Shown here: one piece after another, positions 39,327 to 48,412 of the stretch | How positions within the stretch are numbered: the stretch's first letter is position 1 | Layout: every line of letters begins with the position of its first letter | Assembly: GCA_964511185.1 (NCBI GenBank) | Contig: CAZEDU010000018.1 | Coordinates: 1 to 54,082, forward strand | DNA from: CAZEDU01 sp964511185 | GTDB lineage: Bacteria > Myxococcota > Myxococcia > Myxococcales > Myxococcaceae | Direction: 5' to 3' | DNA: 54,082 nucleotides | Made by a program: the position numbers and the translations under genes | The notes under the pieces: generated by a model | Database searches by the model: none | What the model saw: only the letters and a program-made list of their open reading frames with translations | Told to the model about the DNA's origin: nothing

Positions 39327-41030
39327 CTACTTCGCCGAAGCCGCCTTCGCCGCTGGGTTCGGCAGCAGCGGCGGTCGATCCTTCCCCTCGATCGCCCGCT
39401 GCAGCTCGATCTCCTGAATCAGCGTCGCCGGCGCGACCGCGGACACCGGAACATGGCCGCTCTCGGCGCCGCAGAAGCCGTTGAAGATCCCCTGCTTCTT
39501 GCCGGTCGCCATCACGCGGTTGATCGACGAGAGCGGCGTGCCGACGATCTCCACGCCGCGCACGAGCGACTCTTTCCCGTCCCGCACGTCGACGCGATAG
39601 ACCATCCGCGGCACGCCCTTGAACGCCTGATACCCGAACGTCGAGGTGTTCGTGTTCCCGCCGGTGATGTCACGGATGATCAGCCCGTACGGCTTGCCCT
39701 GCCGCTTCGCCTCGGCGATCAGCATGCGCTTCAGCTCGTCCTCCGACACCTGCTTGCTCGACTCGATGATCAGGTTCGCCATTCGAGCGATCGGCTTGCG
39801 GTTCCCCTGGCTGCGGCCATGCCCGTTTGAATGCGTGAACCCCTCCACCGGGTGACGCGACAGCAGGTAGTTCCGCAGGACGCCTTTCTCGACGAGCGCG
39901 GTTCGCTGCCCGCGCACGCCCTCCTCGTCGAACAGGTAGAAGCCGTTCAGCGGCTGCCCGCCCAACTGCCGCATCGTCGGGTCATCGACGATGGAGATGA
40001 AAGACGGCAACACCAACTTCCCGACCTGCCCGCGGAACGTCTTGCCTTCCGTGTCGTTGTGCTGCCGCTCTCCCTCGAGCCGATGCCCGACCGTCTCGTG
40101 AAACAGCACGCCGGCCGCCTCGGGCGCCAGAATGGCCGGGCCGCTGTACGGGTCGATCGCCGGCGCGGCGCGCAACGCGAGCAGCTCCTCGATCATCTTC
40201 TCGGTCGCCTGGCGAATCGCCGCGTCCGACGGGAGCTGGCCCTCGATCGGCGCGTACCAGTCGCGGGAGTTGTCGAGCAGCTGGCCGTCGTCCGCGCGCG
40301 TGGTCGCGTTCACGTGCACGCCGAAGATGGTCTCTTCGGTGACGATGCGGGTGCCCTCCGTCGACACGAAGTACCGCGTGACCTTGTCCGCCGTGACGCG
40401 CACCTCGGAGTCGAAGATGACGGGGAACTCGTTGAACCGCCGCGAGAGCTCGCGGGTGAGCGAAAGCCAGCGATCGCGCGTGAAGACCATCGGCACCTTC
40501 GGCCCGACGTGGACCTCCGCCTTCTCCTTCGAGAACGAGGGCGGGCGCTTGGGGTCCTCGACGCTGTAGACGTCCTCACCTTTCTTCTTCAGGTAGTTGA
40601 ACAGCGCGCTCTTGTACTTCTCGTCGGTGATGAGCCAGAGCGCGCTGCGCAGCGCGCTCGCGTGATTGTCGATGGGGCCGTTCTTCGGGCTGATGTAGCT
40701 GGTGCCCTTCATCGAGAACGAGAACTCCATCTCCTCGTTCATCGAGTTGTCGAACTCGTACGTGCCCACGCGCACGTCGACGTAGAGCTTGCGATCGCGA
40801 AAGGTCTGGTCCTGGAAGAGCGCGCCATACCGCGCCGAGATCTCCGCCTGCTCGTAGTCCTTCATCTGGTAGCTGATGAAGTAGGGCGGCTTGTTCTCGC
40901 CCAGCTTGAGCTCGGCCTGGTTTCGATTCAGCTCCAGCACCATCGCGTCGAGCAGATCGAGCCTGGGGTCCGGCGGCGGCTTGGCGGCCACGGCGGTGAA
41001 GCACATGAAGGCGACGGGGAAGGCGAGCAC
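39327..41030 (-). CDS. exported TldD/PmbA-family metalloprotease-like protein
   Basis: A 567-residue protein of the TldD/PmbA family. The metalloprotease motif is GVLFHETVGHRLEGERQ (HExxxH with the later Glu). Later segments such as VEKGVLRNYLLSRHPVEGF and RMANLIIESS are TldD features. Unlike normal cytoplasmic TldD, it begins with a hydrophobic signal (LAFPVAFMCFTAVAA), so it is likely periplasmic. The partner TldE-type gene is not nearby. The start is a GTG. The family handles peptides and antitoxins in E. coli; the role of this exported form is unclear. Confidence 0.8.
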   Translation of the reverse strand: MLAFPVAFMCFTAVAAKPPPDPRLDLLDAMVLELNRNQAELKLGENKPPYFISYQMKDYEQAEISARYGALFQDQTFRDRKLYVDVRVGTYEFDNSMNEEMEFSFSMKGTSYISPKNGPIDNHASALRSALWLITDEKYKSALFNYLKKKGEDVYSVEDPKRPPSFSKEKAEVHVGPKVPMVFTRDRWLSLTRELSRRFNEFPVIFDSEVRVTADKVTRYFVSTEGTRIVTEETIFGVHVNATTRADDGQLLDNSRDWYAPIEGQLPSDAAIRQATEKMIEELLALRAAPAIDPYSGPAILAPEAAGVLFHETVGHRLEGERQHNDTEGKTFRGQVGKLVLPSFISIVDDPTMRQLGGQPLNGFYLFDEEGVRGQRTALVEKGVLRNYLLSRHPVEGFTHSNGHGRSQGNRKPIARMANLIIESSKQVSEDELKRMLIAEAKRQGKPYGLIIRDITGGNTNTSTFGYQAFKGVPRMVYRVDVRDGKESLVRGVEIVGTPLSSINRVMATGKKQGIFNGFCGAESGHVPVSAVAPATLIQEIELQRAIEGKDRPPLLPNPAAKAASAK

Positions 41031-41097
41031 GTTCGTTCTTTCTGCGAAGCGGAGTGGTTGGAAGGTTATCGCATGTTAGAAACCTCGCTTCCCAACG

Positions 41098-41826
41098 ATG
41101 AAGGTCCTGCTCGCCGTCGTCTATTGGTCGTTCTTCGTCGCGAGCTCCGCCGTGCTCTTCGTGGGCGCGCTGCTCGTCTTCCTGCTCACCCTCCCCTTCG
41201 ACCGAAATCGCGTCGCGCTGCATCTGTACTCCTGCGCGTGGGCCCAGCTGTACTTCTGGGTCAACCCGCTGTGGAGGCTGCGCGTGGAAGGACGCGAGAA
41301 GCTGCCGTGGAAAGGCGCGGCGGTCCTGGTCGCCAACCACCAGTCGCTCGCCGACATCCTCGTGTTGTTCGGCCTCTATCGGCCGTTCAAATGGGTGTCG
41401 AAGCAGAGCGTGTTCGCGGCGCCCTTCATCGGCTGGAACATGCGGCTCAACGGCTACGTCGGCCTGGTGCGAGGCAACCGCGAGAGCGTCGTCAAGATGC
41501 TCGCGGCGTGTGAGCGCTGGCTCGACCGCGGCATGCCGGTGCTGCTGTTCCCCGAAGGCACCCGCTCGTTCGACGGCGAGGTGAAGGCGTTCAAAGACGG
41601 AGCGTTTCAGCTCGCCGTCACCAAGCAGTGCCCGGTCATTCCCATCGTCGTCACCGGCACGATGCAGACCTTGCCCAAGCACGGCTTCGTCATCCGCGAG
41701 CGCTCCGACTGCCGGGTGCGCGTGCTCGACCCGGTCGACCCGGCGCGCTTCTCCGGCGACGTCGCGGCGCTGCGCGATCACGTGCGCTCGCTCATCGTCG
41801 AGGAGAAGGCCCGTATGGCGGCCTAA
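41098..41826 (+). CDS. plsC: 1-acyl-sn-glycerol-3-phosphate acyltransferase
   Basis: A 242-residue membrane-linked acyltransferase that adds the second acyl chain in phosphatidic acid synthesis. An N-terminal hydrophobic stretch (FFVASSAVLFVGALLVFLLTLPF) precedes the acyltransferase domain with VANHQSLADILVLFG (H-x4-D), KWVSKQSVFAAPFIGW, and LLFPEGTRSFDG (motif III), ending in IPIVVTGT. Its stop overlaps the convergent dehydrogenase gene by 4 bp. The assignment to PlsC over a close relative is by family only. Confidence 0.88.
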   Translation: MKVLLAVVYWSFFVASSAVLFVGALLVFLLTLPFDRNRVALHLYSCAWAQLYFWVNPLWRLRVEGREKLPWKGAAVLVANHQSLADILVLFGLYRPFKWVSKQSVFAAPFIGWNMRLNGYVGLVRGNRESVVKMLAACERWLDRGMPVLLFPEGTRSFDGEVKAFKDGAFQLAVTKQCPVIPIVVTGTMQTLPKHGFVIRERSDCRVRVLDPVDPARFSGDVAALRDHVRSLIVEEKARMAA

Positions 41827-43148
41827 GCCTTGGTGATCTTCTCCGGGAACCGCCGCACCTTCGCCGTCGCGTTGCGCGTGTCGATGACGTGCTTGGCCTG
41901 CGCGACCACCTCGGCGTAGTCGATGCCGGAGTGGTCGGTGAGGATGAGCACCGCGTCGTACGCGCCGATCCGGCTGTAGACGAGCGGCACCGAGGTCAGC
42001 TCCTCGTCGATGCCGTGCCCCTTCTGCAGCTTCGGGACGAACGGGTCGTGGTAGTCGATCCGCGCGCCGCGCTGCTTGAGCAGCGACATCACCCGCAGCG
42101 CGGGGCTCTCGCGCATGTCGTCCACGTCCTTCTTGTACGCCGCCCCGAGCACGAACAGCCGCGCTCCATTGAGGCTCTTCTGATGCCGGTTGAGCGCGTC
42201 CATCGTGCGCTGCACCACGTAGTGCGGCATCGAGGTGTTCACCTCGCCGGCCAGCTCGATGAACTTGGTCTGGAACTCGAACTGCCGCGCCTTCCACGTC
42301 AAGTAGAACGGGTCGATGGGAATGCAGTGCCCGCCCAAACCGGGCCCTGGATAGAACGGCATGAACCCGAACGGCTTGGTCGACGCGGCGGAGATCACCT
42401 CCCACACGTCGACGTCCATGCGGTCGCAGAGCATCTTGAGCTCGTTGACCAGCGCGATGTTCACGCAGCGGAAGACGTTCTCGAGCAGCTTGGCGAGCTC
42501 GGCGACCTGGGTCGAAGACACCGGGACGGTCGACTGCAGCGCGCTGGCGTAGAGCTCGCGCGCCACCTCGAGGCAGTTGGGCGTGTGCCCGCCGACGATC
42601 TTCGGGATCGTCTTGGTGTTGAACTGGGCGTTGCCGGGGTCCTCGCGCTCGGGGCTGAACGCGAGGTGGAAGTCGAGCCCCGCCGTCAAGCCGCCGCGCT
42701 CGAGGATCGGCTTGAGCACTTCGTCGGTGGTGCCGGGGTACGTGGTGGACTCGAGAACGTAGAGCTGCCCGCGCCGCACGCCGGGCGCGAGCGCCTCCGC
42801 GGTCCGCACGATGAAGCTCATGTCCGGCTCGCGCGCGGCGGTGAGCGGCGTCGGCACGCAGATGATGATGACGTCCAGCGCCGCCGAGCACGCGAAGTCG
42901 GTGGTCCCCTGCAGCTTGCGCTCTCGGGTGAGCCGCCTCAGCGCGTCGGAGTCGATGTGCTTGATGTAGCTCTCCCCGCGCACGAGCCGATCGATCTTGC
43001 CGCCGTCGACGTCGATGCCCGTCACCGGGTAGCCGGCCTCCGCGAACACCATGCTCAGCGGGAGCCCGACGTACCCCAACCCGACCACCCCGACCTTCGC
43101 CTCGCGCGTTCGAATCTTCTCGAGCAGCGGGCTCGCCATCACGCCCAT
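41823..43148 (-). CDS. nucleotide-sugar dehydrogenase (UDP-glucose/UDP-ManNAc type)
   Basis: NAD-dependent enzyme that oxidises a UDP-sugar to the uronic acid, for surface polysaccharide. The 441 residues contain VGVVGLGYVGLPLS (dinucleotide loop), VPTPLTAAREPDM, VLESTTYPGTTDEVL, the KLLENVFRCVNIALVNEL helix and the catalytic-Cys segment GPGLGGHCIPIDP. The end has VLGAAYKKDVDDMRESPAL. The start is the ATG at 43148 with GGAGG upstream. It lies 4 bp after the heparinase-like gene, so they share a transcript. The exact sugar is not decided by sequence. Confidence 0.93.
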   Translation of the reverse strand: MGVMASPLLEKIRTREAKVGVVGLGYVGLPLSMVFAEAGYPVTGIDVDGGKIDRLVRGESYIKHIDSDALRRLTRERKLQGTTDFACSAALDVIIICVPTPLTAAREPDMSFIVRTAEALAPGVRRGQLYVLESTTYPGTTDEVLKPILERGGLTAGLDFHLAFSPEREDPGNAQFNTKTIPKIVGGHTPNCLEVARELYASALQSTVPVSSTQVAELAKLLENVFRCVNIALVNELKMLCDRMDVDVWEVISAASTKPFGFMPFYPGPGLGGHCIPIDPFYLTWKARQFEFQTKFIELAGEVNTSMPHYVVQRTMDALNRHQKSLNGARLFVLGAAYKKDVDDMRESPALRVMSLLKQRGARIDYHDPFVPKLQKGHGIDEELTSVPLVYSRIGAYDAVLILTDHSGIDYAEVVAQAKHVIDTRNATAKVRRFPEKITKA

Positions 43149-43152
43149 CGCC

Positions 43153-45228
43153 TCACCCTCCCCGTCCCAACACCACGAACCCCACCGACGCCGGCGCATG
43201 CCCAATCGCCTTGGCCTCGACACACGCCGCGGGCTGAATGCGCCCGTACCCCGGCGAGTACGCGCTCGGCCGCACCGCCAGCTCGAGCCCCTGGGAGAAC
43301 ACGACCACCGCGTGCCCAGGCGGCGGCCCCAGCTCCGCGGCGATGGGCCCGAGACTCGACGGCGCTCCCTTCACCGCGCGCGCCCGCACCAGCTCGGCCG
43401 CGCGGACCGGCCGCAACCGAACCTGCGCATCGGGCAGGTGAAGCGGAAGCCGCAGGCTGTGCACCCGCGTCCCCTCGAGCCGGTCGACCACCGCGAGCGC
43501 GCGGTGAAGGCGATCGAGCACGAAGGTGCGCTCGACGATCACGCCGCGCGAGGAGAACCCGTGGTGCCGCGCCGTCAACCGCGCGTGCGTGGCGTCGGTC
43601 TCGAACCGCGTCACTTGGCAGCGCGCGCGATCGGGCAGCGCGAAGGGACGCGACGGGTCGATCGGCGAGAGCTCCTGCTCGTCGACCTGCAGCGTGTTGT
43701 GCGCGGCGGTCGAGCGGAACGCGTCGCGCACCTTCGCGTCGCGCAGATAGCCGCCCGTCCCGGGGTCCACGATGACGGTGCAGCCGTCGATCCACAGCTC
43801 GAAGGACAAGGCGTCGTTGTGGTTGTGACCGCCCACGCCGCGCTGGCCCCGCGGTCCCGCGCTGATCGCCGCCTGCAGCGCCGGCCCGGCCAAGACGTGC
43901 CAGCCGCCTTCGGGCGAGCTGAACGAAGCGCTCACCGCGGCCGGCGCGAGGCGCTCGAACCGGCGGCGCCCGTCTTCGGCGAAGAGCCAGATCGCCTCGT
44001 CGGGCAGCGCGGCGTCGCGCCGCTTGAGCCGCGCGTTCCCGAACATCGCGGCGCCGAGCTCGGGCAAGTACCCGTGGTCGAGGCTGGCGCGGTCGGTGAG
44101 CGCGAGCGCGCGGCCGGAGTCGTTGTCGCCGAGCTGCGGTACCTGCCCGTTGGGGAAGAGGGTCGCGGCGGCGACCTCGAACATGCGCTCGAGCTTGTCG
44201 ACGTACACACCGCCGAACGACGCCCCTTCGGCGCGCGCGAACAGCTCGCCGAGCAACAAGAGCTCGAGCGCGAGCCGGTGGTACGGCACCGAGCCCTCGA
44301 ACGAAGCGCCGTCCGGATGCACTTGCGCGACGACCTCGCGCGCGAGCCCCGCGCGCGCGAGCGCCGACCAACGCGCGGCCTGCGGCAAGCTCGGCACCAG
44401 CGCGGCGATCGCGAGCAGCCCGACGAAGTTCGCCAGCAAGTGGTTGTTGGGGACCGCGCCGCGATCCTCCAGGTGCGCCACCACCCAATCGCCGTGGTTG
44501 GCGAGCGAGGCAACGACCGCGAGCAGGAAGTCGGGCTCCCGCACCTCGGGCGCGTCGGAGAACAGGTGAAGCGCCTGCGCGAGGTTCGCCGCGCGCAAAG
44601 CGACCTCCATCGGGCTCGCCCACTGCACGCCGCGGCCGACAGGATTGCCGACGATGAAGTCACGCACCAGCGCGACGAACGAGCGGGCGTACGTCGCGCG
44701 GTCCGCCTCGCCCGCGCAGACGGCGCCCTGGCCGAGCGCCACCGCCGCGTCGAGCCGCCCCAACACCCAGGGGACCTTCGGATCCGCGCCGGCCTCGCTC
44801 AGGCGCAGCCGCTCGGCGGGAACGAGCGGGTAGACGTGGCCGCTCACCGGGTCGCGGTGCCAATCGATGGGCGCGCGCGCCCCGAACGACACGACCTGCC
44901 CGAACACGTCGAACTGGCGCGCCACCGCCGCGTTCGCGCGCGCGACCGCCCTCGCCTTCACCGCGGGGCAGCGCGACAGCGCGGCGCGCAGGGCCTCGCG
45001 CCGCGCCGACGCGCACCACACCTCTCCGGGCAATGGCCCCAGCAACGGGTCTACGGCCTCATGCGCCCCCACTCCCCACGCCGCCAGCAGCCGCTGCCCC
45101 GTCCACTCCTCCCGCCCCCGATAGAAGGCCTGCTGTGCGACGCGGTTCGCGCGCCGCCACAGGGCCCTCGCCGCCCCCGCCGCCCCCACCTGCCGAACGA
45201 CCTCGGCGTAATGATCGAGCCCGCCCAT
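43153..45228 (-). CDS. heparinase II/III-family polysaccharide lyase
   Basis: A 691-residue protein with an all-alpha toroid in the first half (helical segments such as ASPMEVALRAANLAQALHLF and NNHLLANFVGL, the family motif) and a beta-sandwich in the second (GQRGVGGHNHNDALSFELWIDG and VDPGTGGYLRD, with the catalytic His). These proteins degrade uronic-acid polysaccharides and often sit in polysaccharide export clusters. The ATG at 45228 is preferred; an open extension of 48 codons upstream is low in domain sequence. The dehydrogenase gene follows after 4 bp. Confidence 0.85.
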   Translation of the reverse strand: MGGLDHYAEVVRQVGAAGAARALWRRANRVAQQAFYRGREEWTGQRLLAAWGVGAHEAVDPLLGPLPGEVWCASARREALRAALSRCPAVKARAVARANAAVARQFDVFGQVVSFGARAPIDWHRDPVSGHVYPLVPAERLRLSEAGADPKVPWVLGRLDAAVALGQGAVCAGEADRATYARSFVALVRDFIVGNPVGRGVQWASPMEVALRAANLAQALHLFSDAPEVREPDFLLAVVASLANHGDWVVAHLEDRGAVPNNHLLANFVGLLAIAALVPSLPQAARWSALARAGLAREVVAQVHPDGASFEGSVPYHRLALELLLLGELFARAEGASFGGVYVDKLERMFEVAAATLFPNGQVPQLGDNDSGRALALTDRASLDHGYLPELGAAMFGNARLKRRDAALPDEAIWLFAEDGRRRFERLAPAAVSASFSSPEGGWHVLAGPALQAAISAGPRGQRGVGGHNHNDALSFELWIDGCTVIVDPGTGGYLRDAKVRDAFRSTAAHNTLQVDEQELSPIDPSRPFALPDRARCQVTRFETDATHARLTARHHGFSSRGVIVERTFVLDRLHRALAVVDRLEGTRVHSLRLPLHLPDAQVRLRPVRAAELVRARAVKGAPSSLGPIAAELGPPPGHAVVVFSQGLELAVRPSAYSPGYGRIQPAACVEAKAIGHAPASVGFVVLGRGG

Positions 45229-45398
45229 CGCCCCGACACGCGGGTTCAGCAATCGCTGCGCCAGCGACAGAGCCTTGCGCTCTGGAGGGTTGGCGCGCCC
45301 AGTGGCGGACGGTGGCGGAAGTCTTTTCTCGCGCGCTCGCGCCGGCCAGTAAGGGTTTCCGCCCGTGCGCATTCCATGGAGGGACCCTACTTTTCTGT

Positions 45399-45851
45399 AT
45401 GGGACACCCCCTTCGTTCGTTCGTCGCGATTGCCCGGCGTCAGCGGTGGATCGCGCGGAGCGTGCTCGTCGGGGCGGTGGCGAGCTTCGTCGACTATGTG
45501 TTGGTGGTGCTCCTGGCGCGGCAGCTCGAAGCGCCCACGCCGCTGGCGGGCGCGGTCGGGTTATTGACCGGCGCGACGTTCAATTTCGTCCTCAGCCGCC
45601 GGTGGGTGTTTCGGGCGCAGGCGTCGCCGCTCGCGCCACAGCTCGCCCGCTTCGCGCTCGCGATCGGCGCGCTCCTGCTCGTGCACGCGGCGTCGTTGTG
45701 GTTCTGGCGAGACCACCTGGGTGTCCCGCTTGTGCCCGCGAAGGTGCTGAGCGACCTGTTGGTGCTCGCCACCACGCAGCCCTTCGTGCTGCGCCGCTTC
45801 GTCTTCTCACCCGCGCCGCGCGCGTGGGGCGTGCGTGTTCAGCGGGCGTGA
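45399..45851 (+). CDS. GtrA-family membrane protein
   Basis: A 150-residue protein with four hydrophobic helices. The family pattern is seen in FVDYVLVVLLARQL, GLLTGATFNFVLSRRWVF (the N-F-x-x-x-R-x-W-x-F hallmark) and the final ATTQPFVLRRFVF. GtrA proteins are small flippase-like partners in cell-surface glycosylation. This fits the neighbouring polysaccharide genes. It is divergent from the heparinase gene, with 170 bp between starts. Confidence 0.85.
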   Translation: MGHPLRSFVAIARRQRWIARSVLVGAVASFVDYVLVVLLARQLEAPTPLAGAVGLLTGATFNFVLSRRWVFRAQASPLAPQLARFALAIGALLLVHAASLWFWRDHLGVPLVPAKVLSDLLVLATTQPFVLRRFVFSPAPRAWGVRVQRA

Positions 45852-45854
45852 GCG

Positions 45855-46076
45855 CTACTTTTCGTCCCCGCCGTCGATGAGCGCGGAGAGTAGGCGCTTG
45901 AGCTGCCCCTCGACGCGCGGCAGCGCCTGATCCACCTTCTCGGCCAGCTCGTCACTGATGCGGTACTTCTCGCCGTCCCGCGAGCGCCGCTTCAACTCGA
46001 CCAGCGCGAGCATCAGCTCGGCGGAGCGGCCGGCATACTTCAGAACGTCCTTCGACTTCGATTTGTGGTCGGACAC
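45855..46076 (-). CDS. small hypothetical protein
   Basis: A 73-residue, charged, soluble helical protein (SAELMLALVELKRRSRDGEKYRIS then KVDQALPRVEGQLKRLLSAL). No family is recognised. It begins at GTG, 21 bp after the DedA stop, and ends 3 bp from the convergent GtrA stop. It is likely the last gene of the HAD-DedA operon, perhaps a small partner of it. Confidence 0.45.
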   Translation of the reverse strand: MSDHKSKSKDVLKYAGRSAELMLALVELKRRSRDGEKYRISDELAEKVDQALPRVEGQLKRLLSALIDGGDEK

Positions 46077-46097
46077 GGTGCACCTCGACCCGTGAAC

Positions 46098-46730
46098 CTA
46101 AGGCCCGCCCTGCCACCGCGCCACATCGTTCGACAGCGCGCGGGCGGTCCGCCGGCGCCGCCACCAGGTGACCAGCACCGCGCCGACCGCCACCGCGATC
46201 GCGCCGAGCAACGCCCACTGCCCGAACCGCTGCACCTGCGCCAGCGCGCTCAGCCCGAAGCGGTAGCCCAGGTACACGAGCAAGGGGGCGGTGACCATCG
46301 CGGCGATCGCGTCGGCGATCACGAAGCGCGCGCGGGGGAAACGGCTCATGCCCGCGACGAGGAAGGTCGGCGCCCTCACGCCCGGCAGAAACCGCGCGAC
46401 GAAGACGGTGAGCACGCCGCGCCGCTCGAAGTGCGCTTCGATCCACGCCACGCGGCCTGGCGTGAGCAGCTTGCGAAACCGCGGGCGATCCAGGACGCGG
46501 CGACCGAGCTTGTTGCCGAGGGTGTAGAGCAGCGTGTCGGAGGCGACGAGCCCCAACCACGCGACGGCCATCATCGGCCACAGCTGCGCGGCGCCCTGGG
46601 CGACCACCAAGCCCGCGGTCAGCATCACCAGCTCCTCGGAGAGGGGCAGCCCCAAGCCCGTCCCCATGAGCAGGAAGATCACCGCTGGATACGAGAACGC
46701 CTCAATCCACCCCGCGACATCGCCGCCCAT
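46098..46730 (-). CDS. DedA-family (SNARE-associated) membrane protein
   Basis: A 210-residue membrane protein with the VTT/DedA fold: an N-terminal re-entrant GTGLGLPLSEELVMLTAG (the E-x-x-P-x-P-like segment), RFLPGVRAPTFLVAGMSR (the F-x-R-x-x-P-x-x-R signature), and hydrophobic helices. DedA proteins act as undecaprenyl-phosphate or phospholipid scramblases that support envelope building. It follows the HAD-IB gene by 6 bp. Confidence 0.9.
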   Translation of the reverse strand: MGGDVAGWIEAFSYPAVIFLLMGTGLGLPLSEELVMLTAGLVVAQGAAQLWPMMAVAWLGLVASDTLLYTLGNKLGRRVLDRPRFRKLLTPGRVAWIEAHFERRGVLTVFVARFLPGVRAPTFLVAGMSRFPRARFVIADAIAAMVTAPLLVYLGYRFGLSALAQVQRFGQWALLGAIAVAVGAVLVTWWRRRRTARALSNDVARWQGGP

Positions 46731-46736
46731 GCGCCG

Positions 46737-47444
46737 TCACCGCCTGTGAACGGGTACGGTAGCGACGCGCGAGCCGTGCGTGAAGGGCACGTGGTCCCAG
46801 TCGACGATCTCCCAGCCGTGGTTCGAGGCGTAGCGACGCAAGCGCTGATCCGGGTTCACCGCGACCGGCCGCCCCACCGCCTGCATCACCGCGAGATCCG
46901 AGTACGAGTCCGTGTAGAAGACGCTCTCCTCCAGCGCTTCGTCCACCTGACGCGCGTAGGCGAGCGCGTGCTCGAGCTTGCCGCGCCCAAAACACAGCGG
47001 CCCCGCCGGACGACCGGTGTGATGACCGTCCGCCCCGACCTCGAAGCGGTTGCAGAGGATGGCGTCGAGCGAGAGGTCGCGCGCGACCAGCTCCCCCATG
47101 TAGCTCGAGGTGGAGGTGAGCAGCACCAGCCGGTCGCCCCGCGCGCGGTGCTGCGCGAGCGCCTCGAGGCCTCCGGGGCGAAACAGCTGCTGCACCACCT
47201 CGCGGTAGAAGACCTCGGTGCGCTCCTGGAGCGGCGCGGTGGGCGTGCCCGCGAGCGTGGAGATCGCCTCCAAGAGCCCGCGCTCCAGATCCGCCACGCC
47301 GAGCTTGTAGGCGGCCAGCCAGAGCGCCGCCCGCGCGGCCTGCCGCTTCCGGACGTGCCCCAGCCGCACCTCGCGGCGAATCCAGAGGCTCGCCGTGTTG
47401 GCCGAGAGCAGTGTTCCGTCCAGGTCGAAGAACGCGATCGCCAC
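46737..47444 (-). CDS. HAD-IB family hydrolase
   Basis: A 235-residue phosphatase of the haloacid dehalogenase superfamily. Motif I AFFDLDGTLLS (nucleophile Asp), motif II LLTSTSSYM, and motif IV YTDSYSDLAVM are in place; the Lys of motif III is in GKLEHALAY. HAD-IB members include phosphoserine phosphatase and head-group phosphatases. In E. coli-like settings the group pairs with acyltransferases or DedA. It begins at GTG and leads the operon with DedA. Confidence 0.85.
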   Translation of the reverse strand: MAIAFFDLDGTLLSANTASLWIRREVRLGHVRKRQAARAALWLAAYKLGVADLERGLLEAISTLAGTPTAPLQERTEVFYREVVQQLFRPGGLEALAQHRARGDRLVLLTSTSSYMGELVARDLSLDAILCNRFEVGADGHHTGRPAGPLCFGRGKLEHALAYARQVDEALEESVFYTDSYSDLAVMQAVGRPVAVNPDQRLRRYASNHGWEIVDWDHVPFTHGSRVATVPVHRR

Positions 47445-47530
47445 TGCCGTTAAGTGTAGCGGCGGACGGCCGAACCCGCTTCAATGCCCGCCCTCTTTTA
47501 GACCTTTCGTCCCCAACGCACGGAGTCCCC

Positions 47531-48397
47531 ATGGCTCGCATTGTCAAGGGAGGCCTGATTCAGGTCGCCTGCCCCAAGACCGAAGGCCCCATCGCCGACA
47601 TCAAGAAGGCGATGCTCGAGAAGACGCTGCCGCTCGTGGAGAAGGCGGGCAAGGCCGGCGTGCAGATGCTGTGTCTGCAGGAGGTGTTCGATACGCCGTA
47701 CTTCTGTCCGGCGCAGACACCCAACTGGTACGAGGCGGCCGAAGCGGTCCCCGGGCCGAGCACCGAGCTCTTCTCGGAGTACGCCAAGAAGTACGGAATG
47801 GTGATCGTCGTTCCCCTCTACGAACGGGCGATGGCGGGCGTCTATTACAACACCGCCGCGGTCATCGACGCCGACGGGAAGTACCTCGGCATGTACCGCA
47901 AGAACCACATCCCCCAGACCGCGGGCTTCTGGGAGAAGTACTACTTCAAGCCCGGGAACCTGGGTTACCCGACCTTCCGCACCCAGCACGGCGTGGTGGG
48001 CGTGTACATCTGCTACGACCGCCACTTCCCCGAAGGCGCGCGGCTGCTCGGCTTGAACGGCGCCGAGGTCGTCTTCAACCCGTCGGCGACGGTCGCCGGG
48101 CTCTCGCAGTACCTGTGGAAGCTCGAGCAGCCGGCGCACGCGGTGGCGAACGGCTACTTCGTCGGGGCGATCAACCGCGTCGGCACCGAGGCGCCGTGGA
48201 ACATCGGCAAATTCTACGGCCACTCGTACTTCGTCGATCCGCGCGGCACGTTCCTCGCCGAGGCGAGCGAAGACAAAGACGAGCTCGTCACCGCCGACAT
48301 GAACTTCGACCTGATCGAAGAGGTGCGGCGCGTGTGGCAGTTCTACCGAGACCGCCGCCCCGAGACGTACGAAGACATGGTCAAGCAGCTCCCCTGA
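47531..48397 (+). CDS. beta-ureidopropionase-like nitrilase-superfamily amidohydrolase
   Basis: A 288-residue carbon-nitrogen hydrolase with the E-K-C triad: E51 (LCLQEVFDTPYF), K124 (YRKNHIP) and C161 (GVYICYDRHFPEG). The residues around it (PYFCPAQTPNWYEAAEAVPG) match N-carbamoyl-beta-alanine amidohydrolase, which releases beta-alanine, ammonia and CO2. The ATG start has GGAG upstream. The dihydropyrimidinase gene follows 15 bp later: it makes the substrate of this enzyme, so the two form a pyrimidine-breakdown pair. Confidence 0.85.
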   Translation: MARIVKGGLIQVACPKTEGPIADIKKAMLEKTLPLVEKAGKAGVQMLCLQEVFDTPYFCPAQTPNWYEAAEAVPGPSTELFSEYAKKYGMVIVVPLYERAMAGVYYNTAAVIDADGKYLGMYRKNHIPQTAGFWEKYYFKPGNLGYPTFRTQHGVVGVYICYDRHFPEGARLLGLNGAEVVFNPSATVAGLSQYLWKLEQPAHAVANGYFVGAINRVGTEAPWNIGKFYGHSYFVDPRGTFLAEASEDKDELVTADMNFDLIEEVRRVWQFYRDRRPETYEDMVKQLP

Positions 48398-48412
48398 TGG
48401 AGGACGTCACGC

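Noticed and set aside
43051..45567. An 838-codon plus-strand frame over the heparinase gene
   Set aside because: It is antisense to a protein with clear heparinase II/III motifs; the shadow is Arg/His/Pro-rich.
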